From contig NZ_MNPU01000045.1 in NCBI RefSeq assembly GCF_001983165.1, forward strand, positions 1 through 45,716: DNA of 45,716 nucleotides. The letters run 5' to 3'. The translations under genes were made by a program, and so were the position numbers. The notes below the pieces were generated by a model. That model saw only the letters and a program-made list of their open reading frames with translations. It made no database searches and was not told where the DNA came from. This DNA is from Pseudomonas gessardii (lineage in GTDB: Bacteria; Pseudomonadota; Gammaproteobacteria; Pseudomonadales; Pseudomonadaceae). This document shows positions 1 through 8,093 of this stretch, piece after piece; position 1 is the first letter of the stretch; each line of letters begins with the position of its first letter.

Positions 1-2
1 GT

Positions 3-98
3 AAGCGCTTCGATTTCAAATGTCCTATCGAAGTCATGAGCGAAGTGATGCAGAAAGCCTTGGCTATGCAATATGATGCTCCTGCGTCAATTCAATAA
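3..98 (+). CDS. IS30-family transposase, C-terminal end (cut by window edge)
   Basis: The frame is open from the left edge and ends at TAA 96-98, giving 31 residues that begin KRFDFKCPIEVM. This matches the usual C-terminal pattern of IS30-family DDE transposases (R-K-R-hydrophobic-x-F-K-x-P-x-E-V). The catalytic core lies outside the window, so activity cannot be judged. The short tail and the inverted-repeat-like sequence just after the stop are also typical of the right end of an IS30 element. Family assignment rests on the C-terminal motif only. Confidence 0.7.
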   Translation, partial: KRFDFKCPIEVMSEVMQKALAMQYDAPASIQ

Positions 99-128
99 CC
101 GTGTTGCACTCAGCTCCTGCAACCGCCA
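99..128 (+). mobile_element. Probable right end (terminal inverted repeat) of the IS30-type element
   Basis: Immediately after the transposase stop the sequence reads gtgttgcactcagctcctg and then caaccgccaag. IS30 elements of Pseudomonas commonly end in a GTGTTGCACTT...-type repeat close behind the transposase stop. The exact boundary and target duplication cannot be fixed because the left end is outside the window. Downstream sequence changes character and continues an open frame, as expected if the IS has landed in a gene. Confidence 0.5.
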
Positions 129-261
129 AGCTATTAAAGACGCTGAAAGAGAACTTGCGGTGTACGAGGAAGGTTCTGGCGAGTATCAGATTACAAAGGG
201 TGATTGGGATAGACTGGTTCGATACAGACATCGTCTGATTAATGTTATGGAGGTTGAATGA
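129..261 (+). pseudogene. 3' remnant of a gene interrupted by the IS30 element
   Basis: About 44 codons are open from the IS boundary to TGA 259-261, with charged helical sequence (KDAERELAVYEEGSGEYQI, later WDRLVRYRHRLINVMEVE). No convincing start lies in this piece; an open-frame ATG at 73 lies inside the IS, so the remnant looks like the C-terminus of a larger protein cut by the insertion. Its stop overlaps the ATG of the next gene (ATGA at 258-261), which indicates an original operon. By analogy with recombinase trios, the missing protein could be one of the large recombinase partners; this is inference, since the remnant has no diagnostic motif. Confidence 0.5.
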
Positions 262-674
262 TGTCTGGTGGGATCACATCTGACGGCGTTAAAATATGCG
301 AGGCGGCGTTTGAGCGCCTTAAAGCGGGGTGCCCAGTCATTTCCGCACATGTAGGTATCGACGGATCAAAGATCACGGCAGGTATTGTTAGTGTTGAGGC
401 TGGATTCGATCGTGGTTATTTGAAAAGGTCTCGCGGCTCGCACATGCCTTTAATTGCCAGAATAGAGGCCTATCGAACAGAGTGCAGCACGACAAGCAAC
501 TCTAAGGCTTTACAGATTAAGCGCGCCCAGAATAAGGCCGGGAGGGCTGTGGTTGAGCTTGAACAAGCCCGAGAGCAACTTTACCAAGTGCTTACGCAGA
601 ATCTGCAGCTAGTTGAACGTGTAAAGGAATTGGAGAATAAATTGAAGCGCTATCAAAGTAGCTTGGATTTTTAA
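258..674 (+). CDS. Small DNA-binding/coiled-coil protein, probable third partner of a recombinase trio
   Basis: 138 residues. The N-terminal half (about 8-70) reads as a compact helix-turn-helix-like domain: AFERLKAGCP, a variable stretch, KITAGIVSVEAGFDRGYLK, then a basic patch and LIARIEAYR. The C-terminal third (about 90-135) is a heptad-patterned coiled coil (VVELEQAREQLYQV, LVERVKELENKLKRYQ). This two-part architecture is that of the small TnpC/GmtX-like partner encoded after two tyrosine-recombinase-type proteins in Tn554-like and gamma-mobile-trio elements. It overlaps the truncated upstream gene by ATGA and has GGAGG at 249-253, so it was the last gene of that operon. Start could be ATG 258 or ATG 261; the spacing from GGAGG favours 261 slightly. 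I infer family from architecture, not from a recognised signature. Confidence 0.5.
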   Translation: MMSGGITSDGVKICEAAFERLKAGCPVISAHVGIDGSKITAGIVSVEAGFDRGYLKRSRGSHMPLIARIEAYRTECSTTSNSKALQIKRAQNKAGRAVVELEQAREQLYQVLTQNLQLVERVKELENKLKRYQSSLDF

Positions 675-1151
675 TTTGAGGGAGTGGCGTATTCGTAAAT
701 TCATGCCTGTGCAATGGCCAAAAAATTAGTAACCAGAGGTAGCCATATCCAGTTCTTTCATCAGATATCTTGTCTCACTTTGAAGGGCCACAAGCGTCCT
801 AAGTTGATCTTCAATTACCAAAGCGAACACACCGAAATTTGGGAGAGCAAGGTGCTTCAAATGGCCCGGGGGGATTCCGTGGAGTACGGTGATGAAGCGG
901 GAGCCCTTGTGAAGCTCAGTCAGTGATCGACTGCACCCTAAAAGCCCTCTCAACCATGCTTTTTGCTCTAAAGGATCCTTGATTACCGCGGCGTTATACT
1001 GAATAAAATAATTCAGACCCTGGCACTTCCCCACAATGTGCGAAGAATCATGGTTGATTGAAAACCAGGTATTTGCACAGTTGTGCCAACCCTTTGCATT
1101 CGACCTGAAGGGCACTGTGCATAGCACAGCCCCTTCCAGCTGAGTTTTCGG
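675..1151. other. Intergenic stretch with one doubtful reading frame
   Basis: No convincing gene. A minus-strand frame at 1127-726 (133 residues, ending in a plausible amphipathic helix LVIEDQLRTLVALQSETRYL) and a plus-strand frame at 714-926 lie on top of each other; neither has a recognisable domain or a good ribosome-binding site. The base composition is lower in GC than the ectoine genes, which fits leftover sequence of the mobile element to the left. I cannot tell whether the minus-strand frame is a decayed gene. Confidence 0.35.
1108..1136 (-). terminator. Stem-loop downstream of ehuA
   Basis: An imperfect hairpin (arms built on AAGGG...CTGTGC and GCACAG...CCCTT, loop TAT) lies 15-45 bases after the ehuA stop. 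There is no T-run on the minus strand, so it is at best a 3'-end stabilising or weak terminator structure. Confidence 0.3.
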
Positions 1152-1946
1152 TTAGTTGGCTTCTTTCACTGCGCTAAGGAACGCGCAAGTTCGTTCCTGT
1201 TGCGGGTGTTCAAAGATCTGCGCGGGAGTGCCCTGTTCGTGAATCTGCCCCTTATAAAAGAAGCATACGCGATCGGCGAATTCCCGGGCGAAGCCCATCT
1301 GGTGCGTGACCATCAGCATCGTCAGGTTGTGCTCGGCGCCGAGTTTGCGGATCACGTTAAGTACTTCGCCGCACAGTTCCGGGTCGAGTGCCGAGGTCAC
1401 TTCGTCGAACAGCATGACTTTGGGCCGCATGGCAAGTGCCCGGGCGATCGCCACCCGCTGTTGCTGGCCGCCGGACAGCTGCGAAGGGTAATGGCCAAGC
1501 TTGCTGCCCAGCCCCACCAGTTCCAGCAAGTCTGCTGCCCGTTCGCGCGCTTCAGCGGGTTTCATGCCAAGGACTTGCACCGGCGCTTCGATGACATTTT
1601 GCAACGCAGTCATGTGCGGGAACAGGTTGAAGCTCTGGAACACCATGCCGATCTTGCCGCGCACCCGGCGGATATGCCGATCATTGGCCGGCACTAGCAC
1701 ACCGTTGCGATTGGGCATGTGGGTCAGCAAGTCATCCTCGATGCGGATCAACCCGTCATCGATGCCCTCGAGCGTCATCAGCACCCGTAATAATGTGGAT
1801 TTACCCGAGCCGCTGGGACCGATAATCGCGACTTTCTCACCCGGCGTGACGTCTAGGTTCAAGTGGTCGAGCACGGTGAAGTTGCCGTAGCTCTTGGTGA
1901 CGTCCTGAAAGCTGACGATCGGCTTGACCGATCTGGTTTCCTGCAT
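1152..1946 (-). CDS. ehuA: Ectoine/hydroxyectoine ABC importer, ATP-binding subunit
   Basis: 264 residues, a polar amino-acid-type ABC ATPase. Walker A is GPSGSGKST (residues 43-51), followed by the Q-loop MVFQSFNLFPHM, signature LSGGQQQRVAIARAL, Walker B VMLFDE and switch histidine MLMVTHQ. The start at 1946 has AGGAGG eight bases upstream. A longer in-frame start at 2027 overlaps the ehuD stop (TAATG) and would add a 27-residue low-complexity leader, which the family does not need. It is the last gene of the ehuBCDA operon and would energise import of ectoine. The specific substrate is inferred from the adjoining ectoine-degradation genes; the sequence itself shows only a polar amino-acid-uptake ATPase. 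Confidence 0.88.
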   Translation of the reverse strand: MQETRSVKPIVSFQDVTKSYGNFTVLDHLNLDVTPGEKVAIIGPSGSGKSTLLRVLMTLEGIDDGLIRIEDDLLTHMPNRNGVLVPANDRHIRRVRGKIGMVFQSFNLFPHMTALQNVIEAPVQVLGMKPAEARERAADLLELVGLGSKLGHYPSQLSGGQQQRVAIARALAMRPKVMLFDEVTSALDPELCGEVLNVIRKLGAEHNLTMLMVTHQMGFAREFADRVCFFYKGQIHEQGTPAQIFEHPQQERTCAFLSAVKEAN

Positions 1947-2026
1947 GGCCGTGGCCTCCTGCGAATGCAGCGGGGTCGGGTTGCTGCGCCGGGAAAGGTC
2001 GCTGGGTGTCGAGAGTGGAGAAGTCA

Positions 2027-2683
2027 TTAGCGTAGCTCCAGGCGCAGTTCGAGGCGCCGTACCAAATAAGCCAAGGCGATGCTCAGGGCGAGGAAAAACA
2101 GACCGACCATGGTGATCGGTTCCAGGTAGCGGAAGTTCTCTGAGCCGATGTTCTTGGCCTGTTGCATGATCTCCACCACAGTAATCGCCGACAGTACCGG
2201 CGTGTCCTTGAGCATCGCCACTAGGTAGTTGCCCAATGGCGGCAGGATCGGCCGCAGGGCTTGGGGCAGGATGATGTTGCGGTAGGCGCTGTACGGGGCG
2301 ATGTTCAGCGCCGTGACCGCCTCCCATTGCGCACGCGGCACGGCGTCGAGGCCGCCGCGATACACCTCGGCGATGTAGCAGGCGTAATGCAGGCCTATGC
2401 CGAGAATCCCCACTTGCATCGCGGTCATGCTGACGCCGTAATTAGGCAGCACGTAGTAAAGAAAATACACCTGGATCAGCAGCGGTGTGCTGCGAATGAA
2501 CTCGATCACCCCGGTGGCTGGCCACGATAGCCAGACTCTGCGGCTGCGTCGACCAATTGCCAGGAACAGACCTAGCACAATGGCGATCAGGAAACCGATC
2601 AGGGTAATCCCTACGGTGTTAAGCGAAGCGCGCAGTAAATCGGGGAGGATTTGCCAGGCATAGGTCCAATCAAACAGTGTCAT
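2027..2683 (-). CDS. ehuD: Ectoine/hydroxyectoine ABC importer, permease subunit
   Basis: 218 residues with about five membrane segments, of the His/Glu/Gln/Arg/opine (HisMQ-like) permease family. The EAA loop that docks on the ATPase is visible as AVTALNIAPYSAYRNIILPQ followed by ALRPILPP. An early motif EFIRSTPLLIQVYFLYYVLP is typical of these permeases. Its ATG overlaps the ehuC stop by four bases (ATGA), so the two permeases are translationally coupled and form the heterodimeric membrane channel. Substrate specificity is inferred from context. Confidence 0.85.
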   Translation of the reverse strand: MTLFDWTYAWQILPDLLRASLNTVGITLIGFLIAIVLGLFLAIGRRSRRVWLSWPATGVIEFIRSTPLLIQVYFLYYVLPNYGVSMTAMQVGILGIGLHYACYIAEVYRGGLDAVPRAQWEAVTALNIAPYSAYRNIILPQALRPILPPLGNYLVAMLKDTPVLSAITVVEIMQQAKNIGSENFRYLEPITMVGLFFLALSIALAYLVRRLELRLELR

Positions 2684-3339
2684 GACAGACCTCCCCGCAT
2701 CCGCCCGCGAGCCAGATGGAGCTCAATGCGACGCATGCCGATATTGATGGCTTGCGCCAGGATGAAGTACATCACCAGCGCAAGGCTGAAAATTTCCAGG
2801 GTCTGGAAAGTCGCCTGATCCAGTTGACGCGCCCGGAAGCTCAGATCGGATAAAGTGATCAATGACACCAGCGAAGTATTTTTCAGCAATTCAATCAGCA
2901 GATTGGTGCCCGGCGGAATAGCGGCCAGCAACGCCTGCGGAAGAATAATGCGGCGAAAGCGCTTGTAGCCGCTGAAGTTCAGTGCTGTGGACGCTTCATA
3001 CTGACCCTTCGCGACAGAGCTGATCGCGCCGCGCATCACCTCTGCGCCGTAAGCACCAATGTGCAAGCCAAGGCCGACGATGGCCACGCTATAGGGGCTC
3101 AGTTCAAGGTTGAACGGTGGCAGCGGTAGCACGAAAAACAGCCAGAACAATTGCACCAGCAACGACGTGCCGCGAAACACTTCAATGTAAGCAACGGAAA
3201 ACCAACGCAATGGCCGCCATGGCGACATACGCCCCAGGGCCGCGAGAATCGCCGCGACAATCGCCAGCAGCGAACCGAAGATCGTCACCTGGAGCGTCAC
3301 CCAGGCGCCTTGTATCAATAGCGGAAGTAATTCACCCAT
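2680..3339 (-). CDS. ehuC: Ectoine/hydroxyectoine ABC importer, permease subunit
   Basis: 219 residues, partner of the neighbouring permease and from the same HisMQ-like family. It carries the hallmark EVFRGTSLLVQLFWLFFVLP and an EAA loop (EASTALNFSGYKRFRRIILP). Around five transmembrane segments are apparent. It follows the binding-protein gene after a 69-base gap and overlaps the next permease by four bases. The assignment as C rather than D follows the usual B-C-D-A order of ehu operons. Confidence 0.85.
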   Translation of the reverse strand: MGELLPLLIQGAWVTLQVTIFGSLLAIVAAILAALGRMSPWRPLRWFSVAYIEVFRGTSLLVQLFWLFFVLPLPPFNLELSPYSVAIVGLGLHIGAYGAEVMRGAISSVAKGQYEASTALNFSGYKRFRRIILPQALLAAIPPGTNLLIELLKNTSLVSLITLSDLSFRARQLDQATFQTLEIFSLALVMYFILAQAINIGMRRIELHLARGRMRGGLS

Positions 3340-3408
3340 GGTTTAAACCTGGCCATCCGGATTAAGCAGGGAAATAGGCATCGCACCGTGACGCCATGCC
3401 TGTTTCGA

Positions 3409-4266
3409 CTATTGAGCGCAGAGCTCGGCAGCCGTTTTTCTTGTCACGTTGGATTTGTCAAATCCGAAAGGAGCGACCGCCTTGAGGTGCTCTTCGGAGC
3501 CCAGCCACTTTTTCAACTCCGCGTTGACCGCATCGCGTAGGTCTTTGTCTTCCGGACGGAAGGCGAGAGCACCGTATCCTATGTGCGACGGGTCGTCCTT
3601 GAACTCGGTGACTGCTTCGACTTTTTCTCCACCCTTGGCGGCCAAACCTTTCATGGTCAGTTGAGTACCCACGGCGGCATCGGCACGACCGGCGCGCACG
3701 GCTTGCAACTGAGCTGTGGTGTCCGGCACCTGGAGGATCTGCGCGTCTTTCACGCCCGAATCCCGCGCATACGCCAGGTTCACCGTACCGGCCATGATCG
3801 CCAGTTTCACCTCGGGATTCTTGGCGATGTCTTCATAGCTGTGTAGAGCCTTCGGGTTGCCTTTGGCTGTAAGCAGTGCGTCCGGCAGTTGATACTGCGG
3901 ATCGGTAAACAGCACCTGCTTGCAGCGGGCCGGCGTGATGTACATGCCGGCGGCAATCACGTCGAAGCGCCCGGCGCGCAGGCCCGGGATCAACGAACCC
4001 CATTCGGTCAACACGCCGTCGACCTGTTTGATGCCCATTTTGGCAAAGATGGCTTTGGCGATTTCCGGTGATTCACCGGTGACCCTGCCGTCTGTTTCGG
4101 TAAAGGCGAACGGGGTTTCGTTGGCATAACCGATACGGATGCTGCTGTTCTGTTTGACGGTTTCCAGTGTTGTAGCGGCTTGGGCGCTGGCGGCCAGGCC
4201 GAGCATCGCGCAAGCCACGAACAGGCGACGCAAAGCATGGGTGCTGCGGGAAGGGAAATTGCTCAT
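3409..4266 (-). CDS. ehuB: Ectoine/hydroxyectoine periplasmic binding protein
   Basis: 285 residues, solute-binding protein family 3. A Sec signal peptide is clear: basic start, hydrophobic LFVACAMLGLAASAQA, and cleavage after AQA near residue 30. The mature protein opens with VKQNSSIRIGYANETPFAF, the region that in EhuB supplies aromatic residues of the ligand cage. The middle carries LTEWGSLIPGLRAGRFDVIA, typical of family 3. First gene of the ehu operon, divergent from enuR, so its promoter lies in 4267-4492. A generic amino-acid binding protein would look similar; ectoine specificity comes mainly from the gene neighbourhood. Confidence 0.87.
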   Translation of the reverse strand: MSNFPSRSTHALRRLFVACAMLGLAASAQAATTLETVKQNSSIRIGYANETPFAFTETDGRVTGESPEIAKAIFAKMGIKQVDGVLTEWGSLIPGLRAGRFDVIAAGMYITPARCKQVLFTDPQYQLPDALLTAKGNPKALHSYEDIAKNPEVKLAIMAGTVNLAYARDSGVKDAQILQVPDTTAQLQAVRAGRADAAVGTQLTMKGLAAKGGEKVEAVTEFKDDPSHIGYGALAFRPEDKDLRDAVNAELKKWLGSEEHLKAVAPFGFDKSNVTRKTAAELCAQ

Positions 4267-4492
4267 CGATAAAATCTCCTGTTTCTTGTTGACCCGTCGG
4301 TGACGGCTCTGTGGTAGGAGGCAGTGTTACAAGAGCAAAGCGTACAAGAACTGATCCCATGGATCGGGACACAGTCCGGTACAGGTCGACTGATTTTGTT
4401 GTGGGGGCTTGAAGTGTGCCCGGCTATCGACCTTGAGCCGAGCATACAAAAGCTCTGAGCATCATTGTATTGCACTAGGACAATTGCTTTGC
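4267..4492. promoter_or_regulatory. Divergent ehuB/enuR control region
   Basis: 226 bases between two divergent starts, presumably holding both promoters and the regulator's sites. It is more AT-rich than the genes around it. The right end includes ATTG-eight bases-CAAT (4473-4484 region) overlapping the TGCACTAGGACAATT motif listed separately. I cannot assign -10/-35 boxes with confidence. Confidence 0.5.
4471..4485 (+). promoter_or_regulatory. Candidate operator, copy 1 (TGCACTAGGACAATT)
   Basis: Starts 22 bases before the chosen enuR ATG. Together with the upstream ATTG it shares 13 of 16 positions with the sequence at 5979-5993 ahead of eutB. A shorter core TGCMCTAG recurs at 11006-11020 ahead of doeC. 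Candidate binding site of EnuR or of the Lrp-type protein; not experimentally known to me. Confidence 0.4.
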
Positions 4493-5941
4493 ATGGATTC
4501 TAGCGAGATGCTGTCCCGACGAGTACAGACCCGGGTTTTAGCGCTGATGGACAAGTGGAAAGCAGCACTGGAAAACGCCCGTAGCGGCGAGTCCAAATAC
4601 AAGATTCTAGTGCAGGCAATTGCCGACGATATCGAGCAGGGTGTCCTGGTCAATGATCACCGCCTGCCACCGCAGCGGCACGTTGCCGATGCCATGGGCA
4701 TCAGTGTGCAGACGGTCACCAACGCCTATAAAGAGCTGGAGCGCCAGGGGCTGGTGCGTTGCGAAGTCGGGCGCGGCAGCTTTGTGTCGCGGCGCATGAG
4801 CGATCGAGTGGCTACCTATATTCTCGATAGCCCCGAACGGGCCCTCGTGGATTTTTCCATCACGCGGATCCTGCACACCCGCGAGCACGACCAGTGCTGG
4901 CGTGACACCTGCCGCGAGCTCAGCACGGAAGAGGATCAGCCGTGGATTCACGCGTTTCGTCCGATTGCCGGTTTCGAGTCGCACCGTGAAGAGGCCATGC
5001 ACTGGATCGGACGGCAAGGACTGCGGGTCGAGCGCGATGGCATCCTGATTACCAATGGCGCGGCCCACGGCATCTTCCTTGCGCTGGCATCTCTGGCGGG
5101 CCCCGATGATGTAGTACTTTGCGAAGGGGTCACCGATCACGGAGTGATTGGCAACTCCCAAGTATTGGGGTTCACCCTCAAAGGCCTGGAGATGGACCGT
5201 TATGGCATTGACCCGGAACATTTCGAAGACATGTGCAGCAACGAGCGCATCACCGCGCTGGTGTGCACGCCGAACCTGAACAACCCGACCACCAGCCTGA
5301 TGCCGGACAGTCGTCGGCGGGAGATTGCCGACATCGCCCGGCGTTTCGGCGTGCACATTATTGAGGACGATGTATACGGCCCGTTGCTGGACGAGCATCG
5401 CGCGCCGCCGATTAGCCATTACCTGCCAGAACTGTCGTTCTATTGCACCAGCATGACCAAGTCGGTGCTGACCGGTTTGCGCATCGGCTATCTGGTGGTG
5501 CCCAAGCGTCTGGCGTTGCGCACCGAGAGCATCTTGCGGGTCAACAGCTGGATGGCCACGCCCATGGTCTCCGAAATCGCCGCGCGCTGGATTCGTGACG
5601 GTCGCGCCGACACGCTCGTGCGTTTGCAGCGCAAACTGTTGGCCGGCCGTCAGGCGATGGTCAGCGAATACCTGGGCGAGCACCTGCTCGGCCAGCATCC
5701 TCATGCATTGAATGCGTGGGTCGGTATTCCCCCGCATTGGGAGGTCGACAGCCTGGTGCGGGCCCTGCGTCACCGGCACATTGCAGTCACGTCGCCTGAC
5801 CCGTTCACCGTGCGTGGAACGCCTCGGGCTCGAGCGGTGAGGATCTGTGTCGGCGCCGAATGCAGCGACGAAGAAATGCGCGATGCGCTGATTGGCATGC
5901 GCGAGATATTCGGGCAGTACCCGCAAATCCACGATTTTTGA
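4493..5941 (+). CDS. enuR: MocR/GabR-type regulator of ectoine catabolism
   Basis: 482 residues from this start. The N-terminal GntR winged helix (about residues 35-105) has the recognition region ADAMGISVQTVTNAYKELER and the wing GRGSFVSRR. It is followed by a fold-type I aminotransferase-like domain. The PLP-binding lysine is in TSMTKSVLTGLRIGY (Lys 323 here; Lys 305 if counted from ATG 4547), and the cofactor Asp is in HIIEDDVYGPLL. In characterised EnuR proteins PLP reacts with the ectoine intermediates N-acetyl-diaminobutyrate and diaminobutyrate and so relieves repression; the same is inferred here. It lies between the importer and the catabolic genes, divergent from ehuB. The start is uncertain: 4493, 4508 and 4547 are possible and none has a strong ribosome-binding site. 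Confidence 0.85.
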   Translation: MDSSEMLSRRVQTRVLALMDKWKAALENARSGESKYKILVQAIADDIEQGVLVNDHRLPPQRHVADAMGISVQTVTNAYKELERQGLVRCEVGRGSFVSRRMSDRVATYILDSPERALVDFSITRILHTREHDQCWRDTCRELSTEEDQPWIHAFRPIAGFESHREEAMHWIGRQGLRVERDGILITNGAAHGIFLALASLAGPDDVVLCEGVTDHGVIGNSQVLGFTLKGLEMDRYGIDPEHFEDMCSNERITALVCTPNLNNPTTSLMPDSRRREIADIARRFGVHIIEDDVYGPLLDEHRAPPISHYLPELSFYCTSMTKSVLTGLRIGYLVVPKRLALRTESILRVNSWMATPMVSEIAARWIRDGRADTLVRLQRKLLAGRQAMVSEYLGEHLLGQHPHALNAWVGIPPHWEVDSLVRALRHRHIAVTSPDPFTVRGTPRARAVRICVGAECSDEEMRDALIGMREIFGQYPQIHDF

Positions 5942-5978
5942 CCGGGAAAAAGTCCCCCAAAAAGTTTGTCGGCTAAAT

Positions 5979-5993
5979 TGCCCTAGTACATTC
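5979..5993 (+). promoter_or_regulatory. Candidate operator, copy 2 (TGCCCTAGTACATTC)
   Basis: Located 57 bases before the eutB start in the only gap between enuR and the catabolic operon. Matches copy 1 in ATTGC-CTAG-ACA. Just downstream, TTGCGA at 5995-6000 and TAGACT at 6015-6020 are weak promoter-like hexamers with a spacing (14) that is too short, as is common for promoters needing an activator. Confidence 0.4.
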
Positions 5994-6049
5994 ATTGCGA
6001 CAATCCAGTCCTCTTAGACTGCGCCTAACACCACAGTCGGGACGCGATC

Positions 6050-7021
6050 ATGTCATCGTTGCAGCTACATGATGTTTACCTCGCTCGCCAGCGCATCGAA
6101 TTGCTTGTCCGGCGTACCCCCATGGAATATTCGCCCAGCCTCTCGCAGCGATTGGGCGTGGCGGTGTACCTCAAACTCGAATCCCAGCAAATCACCGGCA
6201 GTTTCAAATTGCGCGGCGCGAGCAATGCCGTGGCGCAGCTGAGCGCCGAGGAGAAAACGCGTGGCGTGGTGGCGGCGTCGACCGGCAATCACGGTCGTGC
6301 TCTGGCGTATGCCGCTTCCCGACAAGGCGTGAAGGCGACGATTTGCCTGTCGCATCTGGTGCCGGCGAACAAGGTTCAAGCCATTCGCGATCTGGGCGCC
6401 GAGGTATGCATCGTCGGCCAGTCCCAGGACGACGCCCAGCGTGAAGCCGAACGGATCGCCAACGAGCAAGGCGCGACATTGCTGCCGCCGTTTGATCACC
6501 CGGCCATCATCGCCGGGCAGGGCACGCTGGGGCTGGAAATCCTCGAACAGCAACCGGACGTGGCGCAAATCCTCGTGCCATTGTCCGGCGGCGGTTTGTT
6601 TGCCGGTGTGGCGCTGGCGATCAAAAGCGTCAGCGCGAACATCATCACCCACGGCATCAGCATGCAACGCGGTGCGGCCATGCACGGCAGCCTCGCAGCT
6701 GGGCATCCGGTGGAAGTCGAAGAGCTGCCGACCCTGGCCGACTCGCTCGGCGGTGGTATCGGCCTGAACAACCGTTACACCTTCAACATGACGCGCGATC
6801 TGTGTGACCACCTGCATTTGCTCAGCGAGACTTCCATCGCCAATGCCCTACGCCATGCCTATCGCGAAGAGCGTCTGGTGCTGGAAGGCGCGGCCGTGGT
6901 CGGGATTGCCGCGTTGCTTGATGGATTGATTGAGCCGCGCGGGCCGATCGTGGTGGTGGTCAGTGGCCGTAACGTCGACGTCGATCAGCACCTGCGCGTC
7001 CTCGCAGGCGCGGATGCGTGA
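6050..7021 (+). CDS. eutB: Threonine-dehydratase-like PLP enzyme of hydroxyectoine conversion
   Basis: 323 residues, fold-type II PLP enzyme of the serine/threonine dehydratase family. The cofactor lysine is Lys 53 in TGSFKLRGASNAV. A substrate-loop motif AASTGNHGRALAYAA and the phosphate-binding glycine run LSGGGLFAG are present. There is no C-terminal ACT regulatory domain, so it is the short, catabolic form. In ectoine-utilisation loci EutB acts with EutA and EutC in turning 5-hydroxyectoine into ectoine; the role here rests on position at the head of the doe genes. A separate serine/threonine dehydratase activity cannot be excluded, particularly because eutA is missing. Confidence 0.82.
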   Translation: MSSLQLHDVYLARQRIELLVRRTPMEYSPSLSQRLGVAVYLKLESQQITGSFKLRGASNAVAQLSAEEKTRGVVAASTGNHGRALAYAASRQGVKATICLSHLVPANKVQAIRDLGAEVCIVGQSQDDAQREAERIANEQGATLLPPFDHPAIIAGQGTLGLEILEQQPDVAQILVPLSGGGLFAGVALAIKSVSANIITHGISMQRGAAMHGSLAAGHPVEVEELPTLADSLGGGIGLNNRYTFNMTRDLCDHLHLLSETSIANALRHAYREERLVLEGAAVVGIAALLDGLIEPRGPIVVVVSGRNVDVDQHLRVLAGADA

Positions 7022-7057
7022 ACCCCAACAATAAAAACTGAATGGAGTGCCGCATTG

Positions 7058-8050
7058 ATGAGTGATATCACCTTATTGAGCGAAGCTGATCTGCGTGCCT
7101 GCGTGGCACTAGACCTGCCGAGCATCGAAGCCATCGAACAAGCCTTTGTCCTGCTGGCCACGGCAGCAGTGGCAATGCCGCCGATCCTGCGTCTGGACAT
7201 CCCCGAGCACAACGGTGAAGTGGACGTGAAGACTGCGTACCTGCCAGGCCTGGAACGCTTTGCGATCAAGGTCAGTCCGGGTTTTTTCGACAATCCGACA
7301 CTTGGGCTACCGAGCCTCAACGGCATGATGATGCTGTTGTCGGCACGCACCGGTTTGCTCGATGCCTTGTTGCTGGATAACGGTTATCTGACCGCCGTAC
7401 GCACAGCAGCGGCGGGCGCGGTCGCTGCTCGTGCGCTGTCGCGGGTTGACAGTCGCAGCGTGGCGCTGATCGGTGCCGGCGAACAGGCGGCGTTGCAGCT
7501 TCAGGCGTTGCGCCTGGTCCGGCCGATTGAATCCGTTCGAGTCTGGGCACGTGACCGCGCCAAGGCTGAAGCCTTCAGCACCGAATTGGCGCGTGACAGC
7601 GGTCTGGTGGTCACGCCTTGCGCGAGCATCGACGAGGCCATGGCCGGCGCGGACATCGCGATCACCTGCACCCCGAGCCGCGAACCTTTGATCGAAGCGC
7701 GCCATCTGCACCCCGGCCTGCACATCACTGCCATGGGCTCCGACGCCGAACACAAAAACGAAATTTCCCCCCAGGCGCTGGCGCAGGTCGACCGCTACGT
7801 GGCAGATCGCTTGAGCCAGACGCGAATCCTCGGCGAGTTGCATCACGCTCTGGCGGCCGGCGTTATTGCCAACGAATCGGGCTTGGCCGAATTGGGACAA
7901 GTGCTCGCGGGCCAGCGCCCGGGTCGGACCAGCGATGCGCAAGTCACCTTGTGCGACCTCACAGGCACCGGCGCCCAAGACACCGCCATGGCCAATCTGG
8001 CCTTCGAGCGCGCGCGCTCGGCCGGCAAGGGCTTTCAGTTCGGCAGCTAA
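7058..8050 (+). CDS. eutC: Ornithine-cyclodeaminase-like enzyme of hydroxyectoine conversion
   Basis: 330 residues, ornithine cyclodeaminase/mu-crystallin family. The N-terminal part holds the substrate fold (VDVKTAYLPG, FAIKVSPGFFDNP). The NAD-binding Rossmann motif is ALIGAGEQAALQLQALRLV, with a following VRVWARD. ITAMGSDAEHKNEI is the characteristic late motif of the family. A TTG at 7055 is an alternative start; ATG 7058 is preferred, with GGAG ten bases upstream. It follows eutB by 36 bases and precedes doeA. Role in hydroxyectoine-to-ectoine conversion is inferred from synteny. Confidence 0.82.
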   Translation: MSDITLLSEADLRACVALDLPSIEAIEQAFVLLATAAVAMPPILRLDIPEHNGEVDVKTAYLPGLERFAIKVSPGFFDNPTLGLPSLNGMMMLLSARTGLLDALLLDNGYLTAVRTAAAGAVAARALSRVDSRSVALIGAGEQAALQLQALRLVRPIESVRVWARDRAKAEAFSTELARDSGLVVTPCASIDEAMAGADIAITCTPSREPLIEARHLHPGLHITAMGSDAEHKNEISPQALAQVDRYVADRLSQTRILGELHHALAAGVIANESGLAELGQVLAGQRPGRTSDAQVTLCDLTGTGAQDTAMANLAFERARSAGKGFQFGS

Positions 8051-8093
8051 TCCATTTTTTTCATCCGTGCGTCATTTATCAGAGGGCATGTGC

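Noticed and set aside
714..926. 70-residue plus-strand frame after the mobile-element gene
   Set aside because: Weak start, no domain, and overlapped by an equally weak minus-strand frame; reported only as an uncertain intergenic stretch.
2028..2327. N-terminal extension of ehuA to 2327
   Set aside because: The extra codons run antiparallel in frame-shifted ehuD sequence and are not ABC-like; the AGGAGG before 1946 decides the start.
4607..5995. 462-codon open frame antisense to enuR
   Set aside because: Its protein has no domain and lies wholly opposite a gene with clear GntR and aminotransferase motifs; long antisense frames are normal in GC-rich DNA.
6050..7021. Biosynthetic threonine deaminase (ilvA)
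   Set aside because: It lacks the C-terminal ACT regulatory domains and lies inside the ectoine locus.
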